Assembly: GCF_000285515.1 (NCBI RefSeq) | Contig: NZ_HE610962.1 | Location: forward strand, 103,766-167,765 | Direction of reading: 5' to 3' | Length of the DNA: 64,000 nucleotides | DNA from: Paenibacillus senegalensis JC66 | Lineage (GTDB): Bacteria > Bacillota > Bacilli > Paenibacillales > NBRC-103111 | Shown here: positions 52,572-61,440 of the stretch, one piece after another | Position numbering within the stretch: the first letter of the stretch is position 1 | Layout: every line of letters begins with the position of its first letter | Program-made: the position numbers and the translations under genes | Notes under the pieces: model-generated | Database searches by the model: none | Told to the model about the DNA's origin: nothing | Seen by the model: only the letters and a program-made list of their open reading frames with translations

Positions 52572-52708
52572 GCGTTATGTGGACAAGCGACCTCTGCGTC
52601 ATGTGGTCGAGCGACCATCCGCGTCATGTGGACAAGCGATCGCCGGTCATGTGGTCAGCGACCGCTGCGTCATGTAGTCAAGCGACCGGCGTCATGTGGC
52701 GAAACACC
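52572..52708. repeat. ~24-bp degenerate tandem repeats
   Basis: Six units of GCGTCATGTGG(A/T)CAAGCGACC, starting near 52572, 52596, 52621, 52645, 52667 and 52689. Non-coding. Confidence 0.75.
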
Positions 52709-52881
52709 GGCGTGCCGGGAGCTGCGCGCGGTGTGAAAACGGTCATGCAGCAAACACCCGGCGCGTGGCGAGAGATTATGTATCAGCAAGCCGCATTTTG
52801 CCATAATAACTACAAAACGATCGATTAAAACAGGCAAAGCGGAAAAAGTCGATTTTTGTCTAAAAAGATCATGGATGGATA

Positions 52882-52910
52882 TTGACAGTCTCCTGGAATT
52901 GCAATACTAT
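52882..52910 (+). promoter_or_regulatory. Sigma-A promoter of the tripartite transporter operon
   Basis: TTGACA (52882-52887), exactly 17 bp, TACTAT (52905-52910). A near-perfect consensus about 90 bp before the first gene's ATG. The gap from 52709 to here holds no gene. Confidence 0.8.
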
Positions 52911-53001
52911 TAATATCATTCGGATAAATCCGATCAGAGATGTATGAATTGAAAGACAGGACTTGCGGACAGTCAATCTTGTACAGGGGGAACATGCAAT
53001 C

Positions 53002-54057
53002 ATGAAAAACATTAAGCATTTATCCAAAATCTTTGTCTTTATGCTGATTATCGGGCTTTTAGCAGCCTGTGCGAATAATGGCGGCGGACAGGCTGGCGGT
53101 GGAAATAATTCGGGCGGAAACGGCGGCTCTGGCGGTAATGAAGCCTCCAGCCCTGCTCCTGACTTTCCAACGAAGCCTATCCAAATGATTGTACCATTTA
53201 ATGCCGGCGGTGTATCGGATATTTTGGCCCGCGCTTTTGTGGATGCTGCCGCGCAAGAAGAGATTATTGATGAGCGGATTACTGTGGTGAATAAAGGCGG
53301 CGGTTCAGGTACGATCGGCAACTATGATCTCGTCAAATCCAAGCCTGACGGATACACTTGGCTGTGGGCGGCAACGGGGCATATGTCCTCATCGCTTCAT
53401 ATTACCCCGGCTCAATACACCAAGGATGACTTCACGATCGTTAACAAAGTCGGTGAAATGACGACTGTACTTGTTGTTCCAAGCAGCTCTCCGCTTGAGA
53501 CGCTGACGGATTTCGTTGAAGCAGCCAAATCCAGACCGGGAGAGCTGACTATTGGCAATCCCGGTGAAGGTACCGTTGTTGCATTAACGGCCCATATCCT
53601 GGAGGAAGGCGGAGAAATCGAGCTGAATCACGTCCCTTTCCAAGGCAGCGGTCCACTGCTTCCGGCCGTGTTAGGCGGCCATGTGGAGTCGGCTTTGATG
53701 AACCTCCCCGAGGTGCAGGGCCAATTGAAGTCCGGTGACCTTAGAGCCCTGGCTGTAATGACGGATGAGCGTATCGACGCCCTTCCCGATGTCCCTACCC
53801 CGGAAGAGATGGGAGTTCCAATCACGACCGGAGGAGCCAGTCACTTTATTATCGTCCCTAATGACACACCTGAGGAAATTGTAGCGAGAATTGATGAACT
53901 AACTAAAGAAGTATACGAAAGCGACCGCTTCAAGCAGTTAATGGAGCAAGCCGGTTACCAGCTCAGCTACAAGAACGGAGCCGAGGCCCGTGAAGAAGTA
54001 GACGCCTGGTACGAAGTGACCGGCGAGCTCTATAAGCGGCTAGGTATGGTGGAATAA
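53002..54057 (+). CDS. tctC: Tripartite tricarboxylate transporter binding lipoprotein (TctC/Bug family)
   Basis: 351 aa. Lipobox LLAAC (Cys23) followed by a Gly/Asn/Ser-rich linker to ~residue 60. The Bug fold begins FPTKPIQMIVPFNAGGVSDILAR; GGGSGTIGNYDLVKSKPDGYT and GGHVESALMNLPEV are family blocks. Bug proteins bind small carboxylates such as citrate, dicarboxylates, aromatic acids or amino acids. ATG 53002 has AGGGGGAA upstream; the frame extends upstream but without a site. First gene of the operon; overlaps tctB at TAATGA. Confidence 0.93.
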   Translation: MKNIKHLSKIFVFMLIIGLLAACANNGGGQAGGGNNSGGNGGSGGNEASSPAPDFPTKPIQMIVPFNAGGVSDILARAFVDAAAQEEIIDERITVVNKGGGSGTIGNYDLVKSKPDGYTWLWAATGHMSSSLHITPAQYTKDDFTIVNKVGEMTTVLVVPSSSPLETLTDFVEAAKSRPGELTIGNPGEGTVVALTAHILEEGGEIELNHVPFQGSGPLLPAVLGGHVESALMNLPEVQGQLKSGDLRALAVMTDERIDALPDVPTPEEMGVPITTGGASHFIIVPNDTPEEIVARIDELTKEVYESDRFKQLMEQAGYQLSYKNGAEAREEVDAWYEVTGELYKRLGMVE

Positions 54058-54617
54058 TGAAGATGACCCCATTAGTTTTCCGCACGCGGATGATTACGGG
54101 TACACTGACCTTAATCTTGGGACTGCTCACTCTGTGGCAGTCCCGAGGCTTACCCTTTGGCTCGATCAGTAATCTCCGCCCGGGTTTTTTCCCGATTATT
54201 TTTGGCAGCCTGTTAACTTTGCTCAGCTTGATTTTGCTTATCTCGTTGTTTTGGGAACGCTTTAAAAATAAGAATTTGGAGCAGACCCCTCCCGCCAAAA
54301 CGGTAACGTCTGCCGAATCTATAGATAATCTCAACGCCGCCGAAGCCGTCAAAGCTGCTGAAGAAGCTGAGAATGATGACGACACCTTTAACCTTAAGGG
54401 TGTTGCTGCTATGACTGGCGTGTTTGCGCTTTTTGTCGTTTTGACTTATTTGTTAGGATACACATTGGCTTCAGCGGTTTGTGTGGCTGCTGCCGGTTTT
54501 CTGCTGGGATTGCGCAGGTGGAAAATATTGTGGTTAGGTATAGGCACCGCTCTGGTGACCTGGCTAGTCTTCGAAAAATGGATGGGTATCCCCTTGCCAG
54601 ACGGCCTCTGGTTCTGA
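54057..54617 (+). CDS. tctB: Tripartite tricarboxylate transporter small membrane subunit (TctB)
   Basis: 186 aa with about four membrane segments: ~12-27, 42-65, ~125-165 in two parts. A charged Ala/Glu-rich loop (residues 80-115) separates the halves. LRPGFFPIIFGSLL is the conserved TctB block near the first helix pair. It forms the membrane complex with the large subunit encoded 51 bp further on. Confidence 0.9.
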   Translation: MKMTPLVFRTRMITGTLTLILGLLTLWQSRGLPFGSISNLRPGFFPIIFGSLLTLLSLILLISLFWERFKNKNLEQTPPAKTVTSAESIDNLNAAEAVKAAEEAENDDDTFNLKGVAAMTGVFALFVVLTYLLGYTLASAVCVAAAGFLLGLRRWKILWLGIGTALVTWLVFEKWMGIPLPDGLWF

Positions 54618-54668
54618 ACGGCTCTACTTAATTAACTACTGGGAAGGAATAGGAGGTTAGCTGTTGAA

Positions 54669-56171
54669 ATGAGCGGTTTTGAAGATATACTGGCTGGAGT
54701 GGCCTCCGCCTTTTCTATAGGCAATTTATTGATATGTTTGCTGGGGGTCGCTCTCGGGACGCTTGTCGGCGTTCTCCCCGGACTAGGTCCGGTCGGTGCC
54801 ATCTCCATGCTATTGCCCGTCACCCTGATGATGGAACCTACAGCCGGTTTGATTTTGATAGCCGGTATATATTTCGGAGGAATGTACGGTGGATCGACAA
54901 CGTCCATTCTTGTGAACATTCCCGGTGAAGCCTCATCGGTAGTCACCTGTATAGACGGATACAAGCTTGCGCAGAAAGGCCGTGCCGGCCCTGCTTTGGC
55001 CATAGCGGCTCTTGCTTCATTTGTAGCCGGCACGATCGGCATCATTTTACTTACTTTTCTGGCGCCTACTTTGGCTGGTGCGGCTATTCGTTTCGGTCCG
55101 CCCGAATATTTTGCCATTGTCCTCGTTGGCCTGCTCGTGCTTTCACGGATGTCGGACACCTCGATCGTCCGCAGCTATTTGATGATTTCCGTGGGAGTCG
55201 TCCTATCCTTGATCGGGATTGACCAGGCAAGCGGTACGCTCAGATTGACCTTCAATTCCCCCCATCTGATCGATGGACTTGACTTTATTCCAATCATTAT
55301 GGGGTTGTATGGGATGTCTGAAGTGTTGAATGCAATGGAAGCAAGCTATAAAAAACCGATAAAAGCCGATTTGCGGCTGCGCAATCTGATGCCAACCAAG
55401 GAAGACATTAAACGCAGCACCCCCGCTGTTATGCGCGGAGGCTTTCTTGGTTTCTTGATGGGTCTTATTCCCGGACCTTCGTCTATTATCAGCACGTATG
55501 CTGCCTATAAAATGGAGAAAAGCCTCTCCAAACGCCCTGAAGAATTCGGTAAAGGGGCGATAGAAGGAGTGGCTGCCCCGGAAGCTGCCAACAACGGTGC
55601 AAGCACAGGGACATTGGTTCCCCTGCTTTCGCTTGGCGTTCCTTTCTCTCCGCTGCCCGCCATTTTGCTCAGTGCCTTTATGATTCACGGCGTTACTCCC
55701 GGGCCTTTGATGATGAACGAGCATCCGACCTTGTTCTGGGCGGTTATTGCCAGCATGTATATTGGTAATGTTATGCTGCTAGTTCTTAACCTGCCGCTAG
55801 TTGGCATGTGGGCGAAGGTCACACATATGTCCGTAAATGTGTTGATGCCTTTGGTTATGATGTTTTGTATTATTGGCGCTTATTCGGTTAATAACAATAT
55901 GTTTGATGTCGTTGTCCTTATGGTATTCGGAGTTATCGGGTACATGCTGCGCAAAGCAAAAATGGAGCCGTCCCCGCTTATTCTCGGCATCATTCTCGGA
56001 CCTATCCTGGAAAACACGCTTAACCAGTCGGCCTTGATGTTTCAGGGCAATATGCTATCCTTTTTTACACGTCCTATTTCGGGAACGCTGCTGGCCATAG
56101 GCTTGCTGGTTACCTTCTGGCCGCTTCTTAGAAAGGCGCAGCGGGCTATTATGGGCAGGAAGACTGCTTAA
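54669..56171 (+). CDS. tctA: Tripartite tricarboxylate transporter large membrane subunit (TctA)
   Basis: 500 aa, 10-12 helices. [21 protein letters not shown] and the repeated [20 protein letters not shown] block, plus [19 protein letters not shown], are diagnostic of TctA (PF01970). Transport is driven by an ion gradient. AGGAGG precedes the ATG by ~9 bases. The 62-bp gap to the flavoprotein gene carries no terminator, so co-transcription is expected. Confidence 0.95.
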   Translation: MSGFEDILAGVASAFSIGNLLICLLGVALGTLVGVLPGLGPVGAISMLLPVTLMMEPTAGLILIAGIYFGGMYGGSTTSILVNIPGEASSVVTCIDGYKLAQKGRAGPALAIAALASFVAGTIGIILLTFLAPTLAGAAIRFGPPEYFAIVLVGLLVLSRMSDTSIVRSYLMISVGVVLSLIGIDQASGTLRLTFNSPHLIDGLDFIPIIMGLYGMSEVLNAMEASYKKPIKADLRLRNLMPTKEDIKRSTPAVMRGGFLGFLMGLIPGPSSIISTYAAYKMEKSLSKRPEEFGKGAIEGVAAPEAANNGASTGTLVPLLSLGVPFSPLPAILLSAFMIHGVTPGPLMMNEHPTLFWAVIASMYIGNVMLLVLNLPLVGMWAKVTHMSVNVLMPLVMMFCIIGAYSVNNNMFDVVVLMVFGVIGYMLRKAKMEPSPLILGIILGPILENTLNQSALMFQGNMLSFFTRPISGTLLAIGLLVTFWPLLRKAQRAIMGRKTA

Positions 56172-56233
56172 GCTGCAAGAATGTCTAATAACTTAAATCA
56201 CTATGACTACGAGAAAAAGGGGCTGATTTTCTC

Positions 56234-58237
56234 GTGAACATTACGAGGGAAAGGTATGACGTTATTATTATTGGCAGCGGAGGAGCCGGCCTGAGAGCCG
56301 CCCTCGCAGCTGCCGAGCAAGGCGCCAGGCCTGTTGTGCTGTCCAAGGGAGAAGCGCATCGCTCTGGCGGAACGTTATCCGCACACTACTCCTTCTGCGC
56401 CGTGCTGCCAGATCCCGTTCCCGGTGACAGCCCGCAGGTGTTTGCCGAGGATATTATGCGATCCGGCGAAGGAATCAGCGACCCACGGCTTGTCCGGGTC
56501 CTCGCTGAACAAGCCGGACATGCGGTAGCCTATGCCCAAAAGCTCGGAGTGAATTTTGATCCTGATGAAGCCGGCAGCCCCAAGCCTCACCTTGGTTGGC
56601 TGGCCGGCCATACGTATTCTCGGGCCGTTCACGTCAAAAATGTGGTCGGAAGGGAAATCATCCGGGCACTGCTTAAAGCGGTAAAACAGGCCTCCATCCC
56701 TATCCATTCCTTCACACTCGTCACGGATCTGATTGTCGCTCAGGGCCAGGTGCGGGGTGCCTGCGCCCTGCATCTGCCAACAGGCGAATTGCGAATTTAC
56801 GAAGCTCCTTCCGTCATTATGGCCACAGGCGGAGGAAGTCAAATTTATGAATTAAACACCAACCCGTTCGAGGCTACCGGCGACGGCTACGCTATTGCTC
56901 TTAGAGCAGGAGCAGAGCTGGTCGACATGGAATTCGTCCAGCACTATCCTTCTGTCCTGGTTTCCCCCCCGGGAGCAAGGGGCCTGATGTTTAATTCCGG
57001 TATCCTGATCCCTAAGGGGGCCAGACTGCTGAACCGGCACGGCGAGGATTTTTGGGACCGGTATGGAGTTGGTCCTCTGCGGGAAGCCACCCGCGATGTG
57101 CTGTCCAACATCATGTCACAGGAAATCGCCGCCGGCAACGGAACGGATAACGGCGGGTTGTGGATCAGCACGCGCGGCATGAACCCGGATGATTTCCCGC
57201 AAATGCAGCAGCGCTTGCTGCAGGACACCGGCCTGCCGGCCGACGCGCAGGAGCGGGAAGTAGCGCCAGGCGCCCATTATTTCATGGGCGGTTTGCGCAT
57301 CTCTCCCGATACCGCGACAACCCTGCCCGGCTTGTTTGCCGCGGGTGAATGTGCGGGCGGCATCCACGGCGCCAACCGGCTGGCCGGCAATGCCCTCTCC
57401 GAAAACCAAGTGTTCGGAGCGATCGCCGGCAGCCGCGCCGCCGCCTACGCCCTGGCGCACCCGCTGCAGCCGGCAGCCGGGCAAGCTCGCGCCGCCGAGG
57501 AAGCCGCGCTCGAGCCGGCGCGCAAGCTGCTGGAACGCTCTGGACAAGGCGACCCGCCGCAAGCGGGTTGGGCCGAGGTCCAGTCGCTGATGCAGCAGCA
57601 TGTAGGCGCGACGCGCACCGCCGCGGGTCTCTCGCTTGCGGTGAAGCGGCTCGGCGAGCTGCGCGCAGAGGCTCGCGAGCGCTTCGCGGCGCGCGATACG
57701 GCGCTCGCATACAACCGCGATCTCGCCAAGGCGCTGGAGCTGCGCAACATGATCGACACCGCTTGGTGTGTCGCTAATGCTGCGCTGGCTCGTCGCGAGA
57801 CGCGAGGCGCGCATGTGCGGCTCGACTTCCCGGAGCGGAGCGAGGCGTGGGCGTGCAGCCTGACCGTCCGCCTCGAAGCTTCCGGGCGGGGAAGCACGCG
57901 GCGGCTAATGGCGCACGAAGCAGCCGCCCATGCGCTTGCCTATAAGGCCCAGGATAAGGCGCAGGAAGAAGCGCCTGACTGCCCGGGTGCCTGTCCGGAG
58001 CCGGTTATTGACGCAGCGCCTGCAGCGGCGCCAGACGGCGCTTCCCCAGTCGGGAAGAAGCGTGCTCTAGCGGAGGTTGCCGAACTTGCGGAAATTGCCA
58101 AGGTTTCGGAGCTTGCGGAAGTTGCGGGGGGGTCTGAGCTTGCGGAGATCGTGGAGCTCGCGGAGCTTGCGCAGCTTGACAGCGCGATCCGCATCCGAGG
58201 GCTGCGCCACGGGAAGGAGGGCGGTTCCCCGTCATGA
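56234..58237 (+). CDS. SdhA/FrdA-like FAD flavoprotein with unusual Ala/Glu/Leu-rich tail
   Basis: 667 aa, GTG start. FAD motif IIIGSGGAGLRAALAAAEQG (~11-30), SKGEAHRSGGTLSAHY, substrate-site block GAHYFMGGLRI, FAD-capping GECAGGIHGANRLAGNALSE and the helical C-terminal domain ending RGAHVRLDFPERSEAW. Family members interconvert succinate-like and fumarate-like dicarboxylates; tricarballylate dehydrogenase and L-aspartate oxidase are relatives. After ~residue 560 comes a ~100-aa tail, including repeated (S/A)ELAE(I/V) units, not typical of the family. The second half is very GC-rich. It overlaps the 2Fe-2S gene by 4 bases (ATGA). Confidence 0.88.
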   Translation: MNITRERYDVIIIGSGGAGLRAALAAAEQGARPVVLSKGEAHRSGGTLSAHYSFCAVLPDPVPGDSPQVFAEDIMRSGEGISDPRLVRVLAEQAGHAVAYAQKLGVNFDPDEAGSPKPHLGWLAGHTYSRAVHVKNVVGREIIRALLKAVKQASIPIHSFTLVTDLIVAQGQVRGACALHLPTGELRIYEAPSVIMATGGGSQIYELNTNPFEATGDGYAIALRAGAELVDMEFVQHYPSVLVSPPGARGLMFNSGILIPKGARLLNRHGEDFWDRYGVGPLREATRDVLSNIMSQEIAAGNGTDNGGLWISTRGMNPDDFPQMQQRLLQDTGLPADAQEREVAPGAHYFMGGLRISPDTATTLPGLFAAGECAGGIHGANRLAGNALSENQVFGAIAGSRAAAYALAHPLQPAAGQARAAEEAALEPARKLLERSGQGDPPQAGWAEVQSLMQQHVGATRTAAGLSLAVKRLGELRAEARERFAARDTALAYNRDLAKALELRNMIDTAWCVANAALARRETRGAHVRLDFPERSEAWACSLTVRLEASGRGSTRRLMAHEAAAHALAYKAQDKAQEEAPDCPGACPEPVIDAAPAAAPDGASPVGKKRALAEVAELAEIAKVSELAEVAGGSELAEIVELAELAQLDSAIRIRGLRHGKEGGSPS

Positions 58238-58566
58238 GCCAGGAAAAGGCACCGCGCATCATTACTTGCCAGCTGGCCCGCAAAGAGCCAGATAAGACTG
58301 ACTATCACATGCAAACTTATGAAGTGAAATACCGCGAAGGAATGACCGTCCTCGATCTGATGAGAACGGTAGCGGATGAAATAGACGGCTCGTTTGCCTT
58401 TTATGATCATGCCTGCAAGCGCGGATTTTGCGGAAGCTGCCTAGTGAAGCTGAACGGACGCAACAGCTTGTCCTGCCGCACGCTTGTCCCCGGGGACGAT
58501 AACGTGCTTGTGCTCGAGCCGGCGATGCCGACGACCAAGGACTTTTGGCCGGAGGATCCCGCGTAG
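58234..58566 (+). CDS. 2Fe-2S protein, SdhB N-terminal domain only
   Basis: 110 aa. Plant-type ferredoxin fold with Cys61, Cys66, Cys69 (CKRGFCGSC) and Cys81 (SLSCRTL). This matches the N-terminal half of succinate dehydrogenase/fumarate reductase iron-sulfur subunits, but the C-terminal 4Fe-4S/3Fe-4S domain that meets quinone is absent. It is translationally coupled to the flavoprotein, so it likely takes electrons from its FAD and passes them to a soluble acceptor, not directly to quinone. No membrane anchor subunit is encoded. Confidence 0.9.
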   Translation: MSQEKAPRIITCQLARKEPDKTDYHMQTYEVKYREGMTVLDLMRTVADEIDGSFAFYDHACKRGFCGSCLVKLNGRNSLSCRTLVPGDDNVLVLEPAMPTTKDFWPEDPA

Positions 58567-58765
58567 CTCCTGTTTTTTATTTTTGGTAATTCCATTTCAG
58601 TTTTTGAGTTTTCCATATAAACAATCTCATTTTCAGGCTTTGTCCTTTACAGCTCAGTTAGTTCATTAAAGAGGTTGTAACGAGCAGACGCTGCTTGACA
58701 TTTGGCCGTTGATTATCACCACCCACCGGTCATCCCGATTTCAACAGATAAAGGAGAATGGTACC

Positions 58766-59941
58766 ATGACGATCACTGCGTCCACTTTTCGAGAAGAAGC
58801 CGGCCGATTACAGCCAAAGCTTGTGGAGATTCGCCGCGAGCTGCATCAGCATCCTGAGCTATCCCAGGAGGAATTCGAAACTACCCGCCGCATTCGCGGG
58901 TGGCTGGAAGAAATCGACGGTATACGCATTCTGGAGCTCGGGCTTAAAACCGGTGTAGTCGCCGAGATCGAGGGGGCTATGCCTGGACCGACCATTGCTC
59001 TGCGCGCCGATATCGACGCCCTCCCGGTCAAAGAGGAAACCGGGCTCCCCTTTTCCTCCACTATCCCCGGCAAGATGCATGCGTGCGGTCATGATTTTCA
59101 TACGGCTTCGATCATCGGCGCCGCTGCGCTGCTGCAAAAACAGGCGCCGCAGCTCAAGGGCAAAATCCGCCTGCTGTTCCAGCCGGCTGAAGAAAGAGCG
59201 GTTGGCGCAGCAGAGCTGATTGCCGCCGGAGCCCTAAACGGTGTCGATGCCGTGCTGGGCATGCATAATAAACCCGAGCTTCCCGTAGGCACCATCGGGC
59301 TGCGCAGCGGTCCTTTAATGGCAAGTGTTGACCGCTTCGAAATCAGCGTAAGCGGCAAAGGCGGGCATGCCGCCATTCCTGACAGCGCCATTGACCCTGT
59401 TGTCGTAAGCTCTGCCATTGTTACCGCGCTGCAGTCCCTGGTCAGCCGCAATGTCAGTCCGCTCGACTCCGCTGTAGTGAGCGTCTGCAGACTGGAAGCC
59501 GGATCCACCTGGAATGTTATACCGGACAGCGCCATACTTGAAGGAACCGTGCGCACCTTCCAGCCAGAGACGAGAGAACGAATTCCTGCACTCATGCAAA
59601 GAATCGCGGAAGGCGTTGCCCAGGGCTATGGCGCAGCAGCGGAGCTCAAATGGATTCCGTGCATTCCTGCCGTGAATAATCATTCCGAGATGACGGAAAT
59701 CATGAGATCGGCCGCTTTAGCCCAAGGGCTGAATGTAGTCGAAGCCGCGCCGACGATGGGCGGAGAAGACTTTTCGCTGTACCAAGAAAAAGTCCCCGGA
59801 TGCTTTATCTGGATGGGAACATCGGGTACGGAAGAGTGGCACCATCCGAAATTCACCCTGCACGAGGACGCACTGGCTGTCAGCGCCGCACTGTTCGCAG
59901 AAGCAGCTGTGCTTGCTCTCGCTTCTGTACAAATGAAGTAA
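58766..59941 (+). CDS. M20D-family amidohydrolase (N-acyl amino acid deacylase type)
   Basis: 391 aa. Metal-binding motifs: HACGHDFH (His105, Cys107, His109), FQPAEERAVGA (two Glu), a dimerisation domain with GKGGHAAIPDSAIDPV, and MGGEDFSLY with a C-terminal HHPKF. Subfamily M20D includes IAA-amino acid and N-acetyl-amino acid hydrolases (AmaA/HipO). It cleaves an amide to a free amino acid. ATG 58766 has AAGGAG nine bases upstream. A 200-bp gap from the 2Fe-2S gene contains no terminator. Confidence 0.92.
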   Translation: MTITASTFREEAGRLQPKLVEIRRELHQHPELSQEEFETTRRIRGWLEEIDGIRILELGLKTGVVAEIEGAMPGPTIALRADIDALPVKEETGLPFSSTIPGKMHACGHDFHTASIIGAAALLQKQAPQLKGKIRLLFQPAEERAVGAAELIAAGALNGVDAVLGMHNKPELPVGTIGLRSGPLMASVDRFEISVSGKGGHAAIPDSAIDPVVVSSAIVTALQSLVSRNVSPLDSAVVSVCRLEAGSTWNVIPDSAILEGTVRTFQPETRERIPALMQRIAEGVAQGYGAAAELKWIPCIPAVNNHSEMTEIMRSAALAQGLNVVEAAPTMGGEDFSLYQEKVPGCFIWMGTSGTEEWHHPKFTLHEDALAVSAALFAEAAVLALASVQMK

Positions 59942-60055
59942 TAAGCTGGAATCCGGCTCGAGGCTGCACGCATTTACCTATTGCCTGGGTAACCGCGTCT
60001 GCTGTATGCCGCGTTACTTTTTATAATTACTTGCACTTAAGGGGGAAGCATTGCC

Positions 60056-61435
60056 ATGCCTTCACACGTAATCGATATGATTATGCTAAAAAATTTGTTC
60101 GGAACCGCTGAAATGAGAGAAATCTGGTCGGATGAAAACCGCCTGCAAAAACATCTGGATGTGGAAGCGGCCCTTGCACTAGCCGAAGCGGAAGTCGGTT
60201 TAATTCCGAAAGAAGCGGCGGAAGCTATCGCCAGCCATGCCAAGGTTGAGCTGTTAGACGTGCAGGCTATCGCCGACGAGGTACTCGTAGTCAAGCATTC
60301 GTTAATGCCTACCCTGAAAGCCTTGCAAAAGCTTAGCGGCCCGGAGCACGGCGAATGGGTTCACTTCGGAGCCACCACCCAGGATATTGTAGACACGGGT
60401 ATGATGCTGCAGCTTAAAGAAGCTCACAGCCTCATTGTTCGCGGTCTGCGCGGTGTCGCCCGGGAGCTGGCACGCCTCGCCCGGGAGCATCGGGACACCC
60501 CGATGGCCGGTCGTTCCCACGGCATGCAGGGGCTGCCGACAACCTTTGGCTTCAAGATTGCCGTTATTTTGGATGAAGTCATCCGTCATCTTGACCGCCT
60601 GCGCGAAGCGGAAGCCCGTGTGTTTACCGGTGTGTTGGGGGGCGGGGTAGGAACCCATGCCTCATTCGGGCCGCTTGGTCCCGAGGTGGAGCGCCGGACC
60701 ATGCAGCGCCTGGGCCTTAACAGCCCTAATATTTGCTGGCATTCCTCACGAGATCGATCTGCTGAATACGCAGGCCTGCTTGGGATGATCAGCTCTACAT
60801 TAGCCAAAATGGCAAATGAATTTTACAATTTGATGCGTACCGAGATCGACGAGGTGGAGGAGCCATTCACCGCGGGCAAGATCGGTTCGACCACCATGCC
60901 GCACAAGCGTAATCCCGCTGCTTTGGAAGGGCTCGCCAGCTTGAACAAGCCGATCCGCTATAACGCCTCTCTTGCCCAGGAGGCGATGATCGTGGAGCAT
61001 GAGCGTGATGCCATGTCCTGGCGCGGAGAATGGATTGCGCTGCCGGAAAGCTGTATCTATCTCTCCTCACAGCTCGCTTCCGCCCAGGCGATCTTAAAAG
61101 GCTTGATCGTCAAGCCCGACAAAATGATGCGCAATCTTAATCTGCTGGGAGGCCTGCTTTTATCGGAAAGAGTGATGTTCTCACTGGCGAAAAAGCTCGG
61201 CAAACAAACCGCGCATGAAGTCGTTTATGAATTGTCGATGCAGGCCACTGAGCAAAACATACCTTTCCGTGAGGTGCTGCTGAATGATGAGCGTGTTCGG
61301 GAAAAGGTAACTGAACAGGAGCTCGAGGATTTGATGAATCCGGCTACTTATCTGGGCAGCGCACCGGAAACTGTCGATCGGGTGCTGGAAGCAGCCCACG
61401 CCTCCGGCTGGCTTGAACGGGACGAGGAGGAATAA
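60056..61435 (+). CDS. Fumarase/adenylosuccinate-lyase superfamily lyase
   Basis: 459 aa, near PurB and carboxymuconate cycloisomerase. Signature loop GSTTMPHKRNP (~277-287, catalytic Ser278), VHFGATTQDIVDT (conserved region 1) and AGRSHGMQGLPTTFGFK. Superfamily members remove fumarate from a succinyl-substituted amine, thiol or alcohol, or close a lactone. PurB proper would normally be with purine genes and has GSSAMPYKRNP; here the context is a carboxylate transporter. Candidates are lyases for S-(2-succino)cysteine-like or N-succinyl adducts. The next gene starts 6 bp after the stop. Confidence 0.88.
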   Translation: MPSHVIDMIMLKNLFGTAEMREIWSDENRLQKHLDVEAALALAEAEVGLIPKEAAEAIASHAKVELLDVQAIADEVLVVKHSLMPTLKALQKLSGPEHGEWVHFGATTQDIVDTGMMLQLKEAHSLIVRGLRGVARELARLAREHRDTPMAGRSHGMQGLPTTFGFKIAVILDEVIRHLDRLREAEARVFTGVLGGGVGTHASFGPLGPEVERRTMQRLGLNSPNICWHSSRDRSAEYAGLLGMISSTLAKMANEFYNLMRTEIDEVEEPFTAGKIGSTTMPHKRNPAALEGLASLNKPIRYNASLAQEAMIVEHERDAMSWRGEWIALPESCIYLSSQLASAQAILKGLIVKPDKMMRNLNLLGGLLLSERVMFSLAKKLGKQTAHEVVYELSMQATEQNIPFREVLLNDERVREKVTEQELEDLMNPATYLGSAPETVDRVLEAAHASGWLERDEEE

Positions 61436-61440
61436 ACGTA

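Noticed and set aside
57116-57814. 232-codon minus-strand frame in the flavoprotein gene
   Set aside because: GC-driven shadow of the SdhA-like gene; no ribosome site or family resemblance.
60056-61435. Housekeeping adenylosuccinate lyase (purB)
   Set aside because: No purine genes nearby, a variant signature loop, and position inside a carboxylate-uptake operon argue against it, although sequence alone cannot exclude it.
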